This document shows positions 26,030 through 38,200 of a stretch of 64,000 nt of DNA, one piece after another. This DNA comes from Zantedeschia hybrid cultivar (taxonomy: Eukaryota > Streptophyta > Magnoliopsida > Alismatales > Araceae), in the NCBI GenBank assembly GCA_030544215.1, contig JARZZO010000001.1, positions 70,210,456-70,274,455 on the forward strand, read 5' to 3'. The notes beneath the pieces were generated by a model that did no database searches, was not told the DNA's origin, and saw nothing but the letters and a program-made list of their open reading frames with translations. Made by a program: the position numbers and the translations under genes. The stretch's first letter is position 1. Every line of letters starts with the position of its first letter.

Positions 26030-26650
26030 TTGTAGAGAGAACGTCCACCTTTGCACGAGGCCTGCAATCGAAGAAGAGATGTCAGAGGAACCCCCCTCGT
26101 CCCGTGGGGGAGAGTCCTTCAATGCCCAAGTCAACAAGAGTATCCTCAAGTGTATAGAGCCGTCGTAAGTTTTGGGTAGCCAAGGGTGCGTACCTGCACT
26201 TGGAAGGATCCCCCAAATGTAGGAGGTGAGAGGTTTCAGTCATGAAAAGTATGTCTCCAGTAAGGTTAAGGAAAAGTGTGTCTTCCGTAAGGTTAAGGAC
26301 CACCATTTCCATGGGAGGAGAGTGGGATCCTTCCACATTGGGCATATTGCCATAACCGGCAGACCACTTCTTTGAAGGCAGTTGTTTAGTTTTGATTGGG
26401 CTTTCCATGCGGGGGTGCATGCCTTTCTAGGTAACTTGGGACGTCCCTCTTGAGTTGTTGGACCATCCTTAAGGGATCTTTAGACGGCCATGCACTGAAG
26501 GCCTTGAAGTCTCCCAGAGGGGACATTCCAATAGGCCCATCCTCCGTCGGTCAATCGGGGTGTATACCGTTCTTTCTTTCAAGAGGTCTCTTAGGAATTG
26601 GGATCTAATGCGTATCCCAATGTAATTGTGCCACAAGAGTGTCATAGCGG
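26030..26650 (-). repeat. LTR-like repeat fragment
   Basis: On the minus strand the text TTGACTTGGGCATTGAAGG, followed by a purine/C-rich block and CTTCGATTGCAGGCC, resembles the end of plant LTRs and echoes the fragment near 320. A 112-codon open frame across it (26082-26420) contains a repeated LNLTEDTLF/LNLTGDILF phrase but matches no family I know. No partner LTR was found. Confidence 0.35.
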
Positions 26651-26830
26651 GCCCGTCTTAGGGGCCGCTATGAATGAGCCTTAGTAGGCTAAGACGGCCC
26701 AGCCCATTTTCACCGTCTTCAATGTTATTTTCAGATTTTGTTTTTTGGCATGTTGTATATAGGCAAGAAGAAAAAATCAATTTTTTCAAAAAGAAGTTAC
26801 AAAAAACTTGTGCTGTTATCTTTCTCATGT

Positions 26831-27269
26831 GAATGATACCTGCTGCAATGCCCATGGCATTGCCGTCAGATGACCACCCAATGTCTCGCTGGGTAGCGGA
26901 TGGGGCCAATTTTTCAATTTTTGTATTTTCTTCTTAGATTTTAAATTTTTTTTAGAACATCCGATAAAAAATCCGATGATATAGTCAACGAGTTCGGATC
27001 AGTCCTGAGTGAGATGTATTTTTTTTTTGAAAAGAGCTTGTGAAATACACCTCAATTTGCATGCACAAAAAAATTATTTTAAGAAATATATACACCGAAC
27101 TCGTTGGTAGTATCATCGGATTTTCGATTGGACACTCCAAAAAAATTAAAACATTAAATAAAAAAAATAAAAAATAGTCCATTCGCAGTGATCATATCGG
27201 ATGACAGTGTCCTGGGTATTGCAAGCCATGTGGATTGCAATGCCCAAGATATTGCAGCAAGTATTATTC
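26831..27269. mobile_element. Mutator-type MITE, family copy 1
   Basis: The left end GAATGATACCTGCTGCAATG and the right end GCAGCAAGTATTATTC are inverted repeats. The interior also forms an imperfect palindrome (TCCGATGATATAGTCAACGA near 26968 against TCGTTGGTAGTATCATCGGA near 27102). Flanks TTCTCATGT (26822-26830) and TTCTCATAT (27270-27278) are a 9-bp target duplication with one mismatch. The same ends occur at 49096-49423 and 58133-58635. It has no coding capacity. Confidence 0.75.
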
Positions 27270-27644
27270 TTCTCATATAGAGGAGGTGGAGTGAAAATGA
27301 CTTCGTGGATATAGGGTTTCTTGAACCATGTAAACCTCTATTCATCTCTTCTTGTTCTATTTTCTCTTTATTCTTATTTTTTTGTTACCTCATCTACATG
27401 AGGAGAAAATTTTCTAATAAGTCACCATAGATTTTGATTAGTTTAGAGGACATGGAGCCCACCTTGAATGACATTGTGGAGTGTCATCTCAGAGTAAGTC
27501 CCATCTCCTTCAGGTCAGTTGGCTTTGATAGTTGGGATGTTCTTTTAGTCAAATTATTTAACTTAATTGCCAACAAAAGTTATGTTCACTATAACTTTTA
27601 ATTTGTCTTTTACAAGTTTTAGCCTTGTTATAGTTAAAAGATAA

Positions 27645-27648
<4 letters not shown>

Positions 27649-27739
<91 letters not shown>
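27649..27739. repeat. (AG)n microsatellite, about 45 units
   Basis: An uninterrupted AG dinucleotide run of about 90 bp. It is followed directly by GTTTACGTGGTTCAACAATA, a phrase commonly seen beside AG runs in plant LTR-type repeats, so the tract may have arrived with, or expanded at the edge of, such an element. It should be highly polymorphic. Confidence 0.95.
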
Positions 27740-27740
<1 letters not shown>

Positions 27741-28957
27741 TTACGTGGTTCAACAATATGCCTACATCTATAGAGCCCGACTCTTCGACCGCCGTCTTGT
27801 ACTATTATTCTTCAAGAACACAAGTACAAGCACTTAGCCCTAGAAGGATCTCCAGTCACCTCTTCCGTTCTTTCCAACTTATAGGACACATTTTTTGAGA
27901 TTACAATATAAATAACTCCTCCAAACAAATGCCCTAAAATACCTATGTGTCTGTGCGCATCAGGGACACCACCACTACTTGGCCTCTACCCGGTGCCCAA
28001 GGTGTCGACACCATCATTAGGTGGTGTTGACACCCCCTTCACGCTACTTCTATTGTTGTTGCTGCTGTGGTTCCAGGTTGTCGACACCCCTTTCTCTTGG
28101 AGTCATTCCAAGCTCACAAATGTACGTAACGGGGAGGGGGGACCGCAAACCCCCCTAGTTGAGGTAACCTACTAAGGTCCGACGTCATGAGAAAACTTCT
28201 CCTAATTGCTCCACACTTGAGATACTCTTTGAATGTGAGACATATCCGAACAAAGATAATGTTCTATCTCAACTATCTAATTCATTTTATAACTTAAAAA
28301 CACTTTGGGACTATGACTGTATGGTATTTGCTTATGGACGCTACCATGGAGAGTGTTTGAGTTTTTGGCACTATGGTAGTCTGATATATATGCTTATGGA
28401 TGCAACTGGGGAGAGCATTTGGATTATAGACGATCCACCATTTAGTTACCAAGAAAAGATGGTTTATTCATGATGTGTTTCCTTTCCATTTGAGAAGAGG
28501 AACATTTTATTTACACTAAAAGCTGTTATCCAACTTATCTTACAATCTCATTTTTTGTTGAGTTTGGTTCAATGTCGGCCAACTCCAGCTAACTATGGGT
28601 CCACCCTTTCATGTGGGGGCTGTATTTACAAAAAGGAGAAATATATTAATGCTCTGTAAGCATAGAGATGTGACCGCTGTCAGATCAATTAGAACGGATA
28701 GCATACGGTCATTGCACTACCCTACAAGAGGTGCAGAGGTGCGACACACCTTGAATATAACTCATGTCGCCATACAATGTCTCAATCCGATAAAAAGTTG
28801 CATTATAATACCTAAGAGAACATTGCAATAAATATTTCTCCGAAAAAAAAAGTTCCATTCTCGTGAGACAGAAGTGGTAAACCTTGAGCTCATCGTAGTT
28901 GGATCAACTTTAGCTCTACGAAAACATTATGAATCTGCTTCCCGTTTTTGCATAGCA
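27740..28957. other. Intergenic, no gene seen
   Basis: Only short open frames without family resemblance occur. The first 150 bp after the AG tract resemble LTR-retrotransposon text. The phrase pair TTATGGACGCTACCATGGAG (28333) and TTATGGATGCAACTGGGGAG (28394) is a short imperfect local duplication. Nothing else can be supported. Confidence 0.4.
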
Positions 28958-28967
28958 ATTAGTAAGT

Positions 28968-30050
28968 AGGGATAAAACTGAATCCAGTTGCTTCAGTTTG
29001 GGTTAAGTTTGGTTGGTTAAATAAGTTGAGCTCGAGTCCATGATTTGGTGGACACTTCTATTTATGTCAGAGGGTCGTGTCGGACACTCAGACACGACAT
29101 GACACTTGGACACTCGTGTCCAACTGTCTACTTAAAGATTTCAAAGTAAATACTAGAGATTTCTTATAATACTTAACATATCTTCTCAGAATATTTGTCT
29201 ATATGATAAAATTTGATATATTTGAGTTATATCTTTTATATTTAGATAAAATTTTAGTAACTATATTTTATTATATACATGTGTAACTGCGTATTCACGT
29301 ATATATATATTCGTATATTCTCCGTGTCCTCGTGTCCTATTTTTAAGATATTGCCGTGTCAGACACGTGTCCGTGATGACACCGTGTCCTACATATCATA
29401 GGTTCGAGTCTTATTGAGCCTGACAGCCCAACCGATTTGATTTATGAGCTGACTTGATAAAAGTTTCATTTTTTATTTTTATTTTATGAACAACATTTAC
29501 ATTTGTAAGAATCAATATTGTAAACTCTCATTAGACATTTATTTAAGCTTATTTTATCTTAAATCTATATCTATATATATATATCATAATCAGTAACCCA
29601 TTCCGGGCACCAGCTACGGACGAATTTTCCAATGGAACTCCGATGTATGTAGAGTTTAGTGTCACATCACTTCATATTGCAATCCGTCACATCACGTCAT
29701 ATTGCAATCCAAGGGGACTGAGTTTAATTATAAATTAATGAGAAACTAGATTCCCTTCTTGCATAATACTTGTTTAATTAATGGTCTTTTAGATTGCCAC
29801 GTTCATTTGTTTTATTTTTACACATGCATTGTGGCCCTTGTGGGCTCCTCAAAATATTTAATTAAATTAAATTTTGATATTAGTTTTTTAATATTTAATA
29901 AGCCGGCTTAAGCTCCAGCTTATATATGTTTCTCTTGATAAAGCCGAGCTTGAGCTCATGTATTGGGATCGGGCTCGAGCTAAAACTTTTCTAGTTGAGC
30001 TGAGTTTGAACTGATCAAAGTTTGCTTCATCTAGGCTTGCTGTCACCCCC
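28968..30050. mobile_element. Old hAT-like insertion
   Basis: The direct repeat AATTAGTAAG occurs exactly at 28958-28967 and 30051-30060. The enclosed segment begins TAGGGATAAAAC and ends GCTGTCACCCCC, weakly inverted termini of the TAGGGxTGxxA kind seen at hAT elements. The ends also contain GAGCTCGAG / GGCTCGAGC-like subterminal phrases found in such elements. There is no transposase, and a separate palindromic repeat sits inside at 29070-29390. Confidence 0.5.
29070..29390. repeat. Palindromic GTGTCGGACAC repeat
   Basis: The left arm TCGTGTCGGACACTCAGACA and the right arm text CCGTGTCAGACACGTGTCCG with CACCGTGTCCTAC contain many copies of (G)TGTCxGACAC on both strands around an AT-rich centre. 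It is MITE-like, and no clear target duplication was seen. It appears nested in the older element at 28968-30050. Confidence 0.5.
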
Positions 30051-30060
30051 AATTAGTAAG

Positions 30061-31208
30061 TTTTCTTCTGAATATATTTTAGCTTAATTTATGAGGGTAC
30101 TGATCAGAAAAGAGTTTTATCACCTCCAATTTAAAAGTAAAATGTTAATGAAGATAGAACTGCATAAGATGACTATCATATTGGTTTCTCACAAGATGAT
30201 AGAACTTGACAGATTTTGTGTTTAGAATTTAGCAAATTTCTGTATAGAGTCAGTTCACGCATTGCCTGTGCTTTTACAAATATGATTGAACCAGTATATT
30301 TTTATTTTCTAATGTATATTGGTTGCCGTAAAGACATGCTCTCAAGTCTGTGTATTGAGGCTTGTTTGAAAACATAATAGCAAAGAGAAAAAAAATGTTG
30401 ATAGAATTTGTTTTGTTATTATTTAAAAATCTGAACTTACAATGAAAATGAACTATATATGCCAGGACCAAAAGTCCTATAAAAAAAAATTCAAAAAGTG
30501 CAATGGTTTGAATGACAAAACTATTATCCAGGATTTGAACCTTTAAATCACATTCTCAGATACCCCTTGTGGGATGATGTAAGGATAAAATATAGATAGA
30601 AGTTTCAAAATCTAATGTTACTTTTTGTGTCCAAATAAGATTTGATTCTAGTTCTTTTATTCCTTTGGCTTTTTATAGCACCTTTGCTCCTCCTAATTCT
30701 AGTTTCTCCATAATTTAAAGTAATTTTTTATATAGTGGAGAATCGATAGATCCTTCCAATAACAAATTTTTAGATAGTGGATAATCAATAGTTTCTTTCA
30801 ATATGATCATGTTTTTCAAACTTTGCATGCTGAAATGAGTCCTAACACATGGTTAGTGCATGGGAATACTTTTAGACCTTCACAAATTCCATTTAATGTT
30901 TTGAGTGAGGAATATTCGACTTTGGAAGCCTTGGTGTTCTCTTATCATGTTTATGGAGAACATTATTGACAATTAATTAACTGCACCAAAATATGCTCTC
31001 TAAGGATTGGCACGGCACCATGCCCTGTGAAAATTTTCATAACCAGTTTCCAAAATCACATGATTAATATACAAAAAGGAGGAAAAAAAGGAATATTGGA
31101 AGACCCTTCATACAATGGGTTCACTATAGATAACATCATATATATATATATATATACTTGGTTTTTTATTACTCCTTAATTATCTTCCCTTCACTTGAAA
31201 ATTCTATT
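30061..31208. other. Intergenic, no gene seen
   Basis: AT-rich sequence with a short TA run at 31139-31156 just left of the lysine-rich gene. The minus strand shows AATAAA-like words (about 31160-31170) that could serve as its polyadenylation signal. No other feature is supported. Confidence 0.45.
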
Positions 31209-31607
31209 TCAAGCAGGAGCACTTGTGTGTTTGTCATCTTCCACAACAGCATTCTTGGTGCCTTCTTCCATCTCCTTGAGAATCTTCAAGAACTCCTCCT
31301 TCTTCAACCTGAGGGCCTCTATTTTGGCCTCTATCTTCTCGAGCTTCTGCCTCAGTGCACCTGCATCCATGGTCTTCTCCTTCTTCTCTTTCTTGTCCTT
31401 CTTCTCTTTGCCTCCACCCTGGCTATTCTCCTCATCGTCTTTCTTCTTATCCTTCTTGTCCTTCTTCTCTTTGCCTCCACCCTGGCTATTTTCCTCGTCG
31501 TCTTTCTTTTTGTCCTTCTTCTCGTCCTTGCCACCGTTCTTCTTCATGTCTTCCTTCTTCTCTTTCTTCTCCTGGTGATCTTCAATGACATCCTTGACAT
31601 CTCCCAT
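31209..31607 (-). CDS. Small lysine/acid-rich protein (KED-like), candidate gene
   Basis: An intronless ATG-initiated frame of 132 residues starts MGDVKDVIED. Residues about 13-80 are almost entirely K, E and D with two adjacent 21-residue units containing DDEENSQGGGKEKKDK (63-bp exact-length repeats at 31399-31461 and 31462-31524). The C-terminal third (LRQKLEKIEAKIEALRLKKE and beyond) is a strongly predicted coiled coil with regular heptads. Similar composition is known in the plant KED-type wound-responsive proteins, whose molecular role is unclear. A minus-strand TATATAT word lies at about 31780-31790. Function cannot be assigned. The alternative is a chance frame in repeat DNA, but the sustained charge pattern plus heptads argues for a real protein. 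Confidence 0.6.
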   Translation of the reverse strand: MGDVKDVIEDHQEKKEKKEDMKKNGGKDEKKDKKKDDEENSQGGGKEKKDKKDKKKDDEENSQGGGKEKKDKKEKKEKTMDAGALRQKLEKIEAKIEALRLKKEEFLKILKEMEEGTKNAVVEDDKHTSAPA

Positions 31608-34600
31608 TTTGGTTTTGAGTCAAACAACTGCATGAAGGGGCCAACATGAGTCGTCGACATAGAGACGCTATGATTCCCTACTAACAAGGCATCAAACAAA
31701 TTGTTGGAGAGCCATTGCGGCTAGGTCTAGAGGATCTCATTCTAATATCATTACATAAATCGCATTCGTCTACCGTGATATATATGTGTAACCTTGCATG
31801 CATGTGGTATAATATACTGATGTTTACTTTCAAGTAGATTTAAGAAAGAACCATCTGTAGTTGAATCTACGTCGAAACATATTTTATTCATCAATATAAG
31901 ATGACAGAATATGATACAACATAGCATTGGTTTAGCTACCTTGTCAGAACAGAGCTAGGCAGGGATGCATGGTTTCTTCTTATTTGATCTCAATATTCCC
32001 AAAGAATGTACGCATATAAGAGACCTTTCAATAAGATAAATAAGGACAAACCTTGTACTTACAAGAGAGACTCTCCTAATACACAGAAAAGGCCGGATGC
32101 CAACTCAAGCTACTTCTTTTAACAATTTATAGAAGAAATGGTTAGATAACCCCATCCTTCTATGAACAAGAGCCGGAAACAAGGGAGGGGTTGGGCGTGA
32201 ATGGAGAACACCCCACAATTACATGAACGGATAGAAATTTAAATCCCACAAGTTGTTCTTGGGTAGTTGAGGGATGCTTTGTGGACCACCCACGCACAGT
32301 TTCCTATTTAAGGGTTCAAGTACAGTTGGATCTCATCGGATCGGAATTGGATCCAGGGGTAACCGGTTACCTCAGTTGGGGTAGTTTGTGGTAGGGGAAC
32401 TGTAGATTAGGGATGCAAGTGGTAATCGATAACTTAATTATTTGATTAATTATTAATTTATACATTCGTTAACAGATAATCTTTTAAATTAAATGCATAG
32501 TGGATAAGATAATGAGTACAATTTTTTTTGACCGAATACATATGGTATACTAAAATTAATCCGACTATATATATGTCTGAATATTAACTTATAGATCACA
32601 ACTAATGGATATATTTTCTAAACTAATATGATAATGGATATGGTCACAAATTTAATTTAGATCCACACCGAATCTGACCCGTCGGCATTCCTATTAAAGA
32701 TCCTCTAAGCTATTGACACATCACCACCAACAAGCAAGGAGGTGCTGCATCTTATTGTCCTAGGTGGGCAGTTCTTGGTTAGTACAACATACTCTGATCA
32801 CTTTTTTCTTTTGAAGAATCCATGCATGTAATAAATTTTACGTTAATACTAAACGGATCCTCACCGAAGAGTGGTGATCAATCAAGCTTATATATCTTTG
32901 CTGGTGAAAACAAAGTTTGTTTTACGTGGAAAGGTATGAGGTGATATGATGTTAAATGATCATCTTTACATGTTCTAATTGTCAAAGTTTTTAAATGGGA
33001 AGTGCCACTAAAGAAGGCACGTGTCCGTATGAAGTTTGGTGAGGCACTTGCATAAGAAGTGACAAATGTTCTTCGGTACTGATATTCGAAGAGTAAAAGT
33101 GATCTCCATCGGCTGCAATGCCAGCCAAAAGAAGAAAACTTGGATGTAGATGTCATAGAAAGCATGGGGAACGAAAATAACTTGCATCATCATATAAAGT
33201 GAAGGTATACATAAATATGTTTATGTATCATTGATCAATGGATTGAAGGTACTATATACGGTGAGTATGATTTCTTGTATGCGGAATTTGTAGTTATCAT
33301 CATTTTAGATTGAAAACCAAAATCTAAGAAAAGTGAGTGATATATGAATAGATTGTGTTTAAAGTTCAAGTATAAACCACAAACAAGGAAACATGGAAAA
33401 CAATTTCCTACCTCTTTTTATAACATACCCAATAACTCCATATAAGCACATGTGCCTTCCAAAACATCCAATAATATTAGAATGATACAATATTTCTGGT
33501 TAACAAGGGCAATACTCACAAATGAAGAATAATCCCTCTGTACAAACACAAAATTAGAAATCCACACTTGATTAAAAATTTCCTTTAATCAAAGTTTCAA
33601 AGCTTGAATGGTGCCTGGTGGCTGGTGGAAATGAAACTGTGTGCTTAGCTCGACCAGTCTAGCCTTCAACCTTACGTTGGCCATACAAAACTAAACCACG
33701 TCGTTTGTAAACTAGGGGAGCATACGCTTCTCTCCCACCACCTTCATGGAGGAGGTCATGCTCTCCCTAGTTCCGTGTACTGCTACCCACACCACAGGGC
33801 TTTTGTATGTCACGGACCATGGAGAGCACAGTGGCGTAGTGTGCCCATCCTAGAGTGAGGTGCATAAATTCGCATTGTAGTTTGGGTTGGATAAGGTGGA
33901 GTTGGGGTCAATCTTAATCCAACGCAACTTAACCGTCAATTTCTTCAATCCTAACTCAACTCATCCAACATTATCCCAATTCAACCAAATTCATATAACA
34001 TATCTTTTGTTGAATTGGGTTAAATTGCATTAGCTTATATCTTTAATAGTTTATAGTTTTACATTTTCTTTCTTACTATCTGAATTCTATGCACAAAGAT
34101 TATCCGTCTTAACATAGTGAGTTAATCAAAATACAAACATAACTACCATAGTTACTACTTGAAAACATCTCTATTCATATTGTAATTTAAAATTTTAGCC
34201 AATGATATAGAACTAAATGAAACTTATGCATATTAATGTCGGATTTGAATTAGATCGGGTTGACCGATCTTCGACTCAACTTAACCCATTTAAAGTCGAG
34301 TTAAAAGACCCTTCAATCTTAATTCAATCTACTCATAATTTAACCTGAATCAACTTGACTTAACTACCCACTCGAGTTTAGATTGATTTATCCAAAGTTA
34401 CAACCCTAACTTGAATTCTTCGTTCAAAAATAAAAGGCACTGCAGTGGCCTCCCCATTGGGCAGGTGCAGTGCGCCCTGGTGCAGAGGTTAAAATGGATG
34501 GGAAAAGGCTCCCACAGCTGGGCATCATCATAAAAGAAAAAGGAATATAGCAACGTTGCGCTCCGAATAAACGCTTTTAGATATCGTGCGCCAGCGCAGC

Positions 34601-34979
34601 CACGAGGTCACCTGAACAATGTGTGGGAAATGGGTCTGGGTTCGTTCATCAAACATTGTCCTAGGATTTTTTCTTTTGTATGAAAAAATAATATAAATTT
34701 ACGCATGTATTTATTTTTTGAAACCTTAATGTCATGGATATTTTTTTTCGACGACAAGAATATCAAAGCTTGGAAATTATTTCTTTTTAAATGTCGCGCC
34801 CGTAGTCTAGGTTGACATTTATGCCCCTCAAAACAACATCAAAAGAATAATCATACCACTTCTTTTATAAAGAAGATATTAATCAAATAGCCTAGAGGGG
34901 TTAAAAACTAAAAAAACCCTAATTTATTCATGCAAAAATCTCTGCCAGACTCCTTTTATCCCGATCAGCAGGTGCCCTC
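31608..34979. other. Intergenic, no gene seen
   Basis: Apart from the element at 32408-32693, this stretch holds AT-rich DNA. A degenerate repeat at about 33880-34420 is rich in CAACTTAACC / GGTTGGATAAGG phrases, which resemble subterminal repeats of hAT-like elements. A short GC-rich patch lies near 34500-34610. Open frames under 100 codons match nothing. Confidence 0.4.
32408..32693. mobile_element. Degenerate hAT-like MITE
   Basis: It begins TAGGGATGCAAGTGG and ends CCGTCGGCATTCCTA, imperfect inverted ends (TAGGxATGC). The flanks CTGTAGAT and TTAAAGAT agree at five of eight positions, consistent with a decayed 8-bp target duplication. The left end is close to that of the better-preserved element at 63065-63684. 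Confidence 0.45.
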
Positions 34980-35282
34980 CTTGTGCCAACGAAGCACATC
35001 CGACCGTTCATTTCGTGGACTTTAAGTAGATCACGGAAACCCTATCCATCAGGCGGTAGGGGTATCATAGGCCTTCGAATCAGACGGCCAAGGCAACGCC
35101 GGGCCGGTTTGATGGGCCTTAAACTGTTCGCCCCTGTGCGACCACCTTATTTACCATCGTGTCCAGGTCCATATAGGGCAGCAGTGGCCACGTCCAGTCT
35201 TCTTTTCCCGTGTCTGCGCTCTGCGGTTTTGGAGTGCTGTGGTCTCTTGTGAGCAGGGGAGGAGGACGAGGAGGTGGTCGAG
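34980..35282 (+). promoter_or_regulatory. Promoter and 5' leader of VDAC
   Basis: The composition becomes GC-rich from about 34975 to the VDAC start at 35283. The last 60 bases form a purine-rich GGAGGAGGACGAGGAGG leader. No clear TATA box is seen. The transcription start probably lies between about 35150 and 35220, inferred from composition only. Confidence 0.45.
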
Positions 35283-38200
35283 ATGGGTCCAGGGCTCTAC
35301 TCCGAGATCGGCAAGAAGGCCAGAGGTCGATTCCTGCTTCTGATCTGTTCTTCGACTGGTTGTTCATCTTCTTCCATGTTTTTCTTCAGTGATTCGGTTC
35401 GATTTCTGATTTTTTGGGTTTTGTTTTTCCGTCGCAGATCTCCTCTATAAGGACTACCAGACGGACCATAAGTTTTCCATCACCACCTACGCGGCCAACG
35501 GAATTGTGAGTACCTCTTTTTTGAGGATTTTTGGTTGCTTTTCATTTTCGCTTTCTCAGTATCTAGGATTTGATATCCTGTTGTTGCTTTTCATTACGTG
35601 CTGTTGTTTGATTTTGTGGTGTCATGATGCTAAGAATGGGCCCCCATTTTCGTGTTTGATGGTTCTGCACCAGGAGGTCCTTGCTTTTGTTGATCTAGGT
35701 GTATGCGTTCTTTTCCCTTCATCTAGTGTGTGGTAACGCTGGAAGCCTGGAATGTTTTCCTGCCATATGTCGGTCCGTCTTCAGATGTAAAAAGTTGTTT
35801 TGATTGGATTCTGGAAGACAAGTTCGAATCTCTTTATTTTTTGCCCCTCAGGGAGATTACAACTTGGGAAAATTTCTTGTCTTCTTTTCAAATGGGGGGT
35901 AATGTTGGCTAAATCGTGTGACATCTTTAATGGTTATACTCTTGGTCTGCCATTTCTCTTCTATATTTTGAAGGAATTTTATTTTTATTTTTTTTTGAAA
36001 AGGAAGGAATTTGATGTTGCACTGGTGTAAGCTGAAAAAAATAAAATTCTGAGTGTTGAGTACTCACAATGCATATGGGTAGGGGTGGCAATGAGCTGAG
36101 CTCGACTCGGCTCTGCTCGTTTAAACAAACAAGCCAAGCCCGAGCTTGAAAAAGAGCTCGGTTGAATAAGCGAGCTGAGCCTGAGTTCTGTGAAGCTTGA
36201 CTCAGTGGCTTGCAAGCAGACCCAAGTAAAAATTTTAATTTAAAAGCCTGAGCTTGAAAAAGAGCTCAGTTGAATAAGCGAGCTGAGCCTGAGTTCCGTG
36301 AAGCTTGACTCAGTGGCTTGCAAGCAGACCCAAGTAAAAATTTTAATTTAATTTTATACCTATTCAACAGGAAACCAGCCACAACACTAGATAACCTGCA
36401 TGAGCACGTTTTGAAAGTTCAATCTGCACGGAACGGTGGGAAAGCAAAATTGTTTTCCGCGATATGAGACTAAAGGTCCTGCCCAACACTGGCCTGCGGC
36501 CCACGGCCGTGTGGGCTGCAGGCAGCCCACGCATGGGCACACACTTGCCTGCCCACTGACCTGCTTGAGTGTGGTGCACCCCAGGCGGGGGTTGGGCGGC
36601 GGGACATTTAGTCCCATATTGGAAGTTTTGAAAAACTTCCCCTCTGTGTGGAGTTCACAAGTTGCCATCCTGGGCCTTGGTTTCCCCCTGTTGATTAAAG
36701 ATCCAAGAAAGCATGGTCATTCGTCTTGAGTCCAACTAGGCAAGTGTGTATGCGCGTACAGTGCACGTGCTCACCCACCCACGCACTTTTGTGGATTTGT
36801 GCCCCAAGAAGGGGTTGTGCAGTGGAACATTTAGTCCAATATCTAAAGTTTTGAAAAATGCCCCCTCCGTGGAGTTTTGTTATCAAAGGTGATCGCCTCA
36901 CTTTCATAGAAAATGAAGTAAGGTGAGGTAAGCAAACAATGCCCCACCTCGCCTCATGTTTGCATCACTCACCTAATCACTCTCCAATGTTGTGTATGCC
37001 AAATGCTAATGTCTTTTTCAATTATGTGGTATTGCTTTTGTATTGCCTTTTCTTTTTCTAATTATTCCAAAGTGGCTAGTGCATCTTTTAACAATGTCCA
37101 ATGCCCTTTTTCTCTTACATGCTACTGCATTTTTCTTATTTTTGATGATCCTTAAGACCATCCACTACTTATATGAGAGCTTTATATAAATTAGTCTTTA
37201 TATATTAGACAAGATCACTATTTCTCAAAGTTTTTCATATTTTTATTTTTTATTTTTCTCCTATTTCCGTTTCTTTTCTTCATAATTATTCATGGAGAAA
37301 ACATGCTAGGCATTTGAGGCTAAGGCTTACCTTGGTCGCCTCACTCACCTCTTGCCCTGGACTACATAGCTACGGAGTTTACAAATTACCATCTTTGGCT
37401 GTGGTTTTCCCCCATTCAGCGAAGATCCAGGACAATTGGGTCGATTTAGTTCACATTGAGTCCAACTCAAGGAGCCAAGCTTGGGCTTGCTCAAGCTCTA
37501 ACTTTTCTTACTCGAGCTGATCTCGAGCCAACATTTGGGCTTGATACAGCACTCAGGCTTTGCTAGAGCTCTTTTTTTTATTTTTTGGCTGAGCCAAGCT
37601 CTAGTTGTCAATGATCATTATGTTGCCACCCCTACAAATGGGACATTGTGTTTATGACCTTTATGAATCATACAATGTGGTGCTGCCTTAATTAGATGTG
37701 TAGAATAATAGATTCCTTTTTTGTTGTGTGAAATTTCATGGGTTCCTAGGTCAGCGTTCTTGTCAACTTAACAGCTGGCTGTCCTTTATTGGAATTTCAG
37801 GCAATTACATCTTCAGGAACTAAGAAAAATGATCTAATTATCGGCGAGATTCAAGCTCAGCAGAAAAGCAATGGCATTACAACTGATGTGAAAGTGAACT
37901 CAGACTCCAATGTAAGATTCTCATGAAGCACATTAATTTCATTCATCGTTCAGTGGTTTCCTTCAGTAACATGTCCTATAGGCTATAGTTGGTCGATTGC
38001 TAAACTAAATGAGCATAGTGACAATGTGGAGATTGAATATGTAGAAAGATATGTAGTGTGTGCCTCCTAATTGTGCTTATTTTAGTGTAAATAATTTCCA
38101 AATAGTTATGTACATTCATAGCATATAATGAGGGGCAAGTTTTATGAACAGATGTTCTGGTGGCATTGAACTTTTTTCCCATCCTTTTTTGGGGACAGGT

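Noticed and set aside
31355..31649. Leucine/serine-rich frames opposite the lysine-rich gene
   Set aside because: These are antisense readings of K/E codons; the minus-strand frame has the ATG, charge pattern and heptads.
33880..34420. A hAT element with ends like GTAGTTTGGGTTGG and CAACCCTAAC
   Set aside because: Subterminal style is suggestive, but the ends do not pair well and no 8-bp duplication was found, so it is only mentioned as degenerate repeat.
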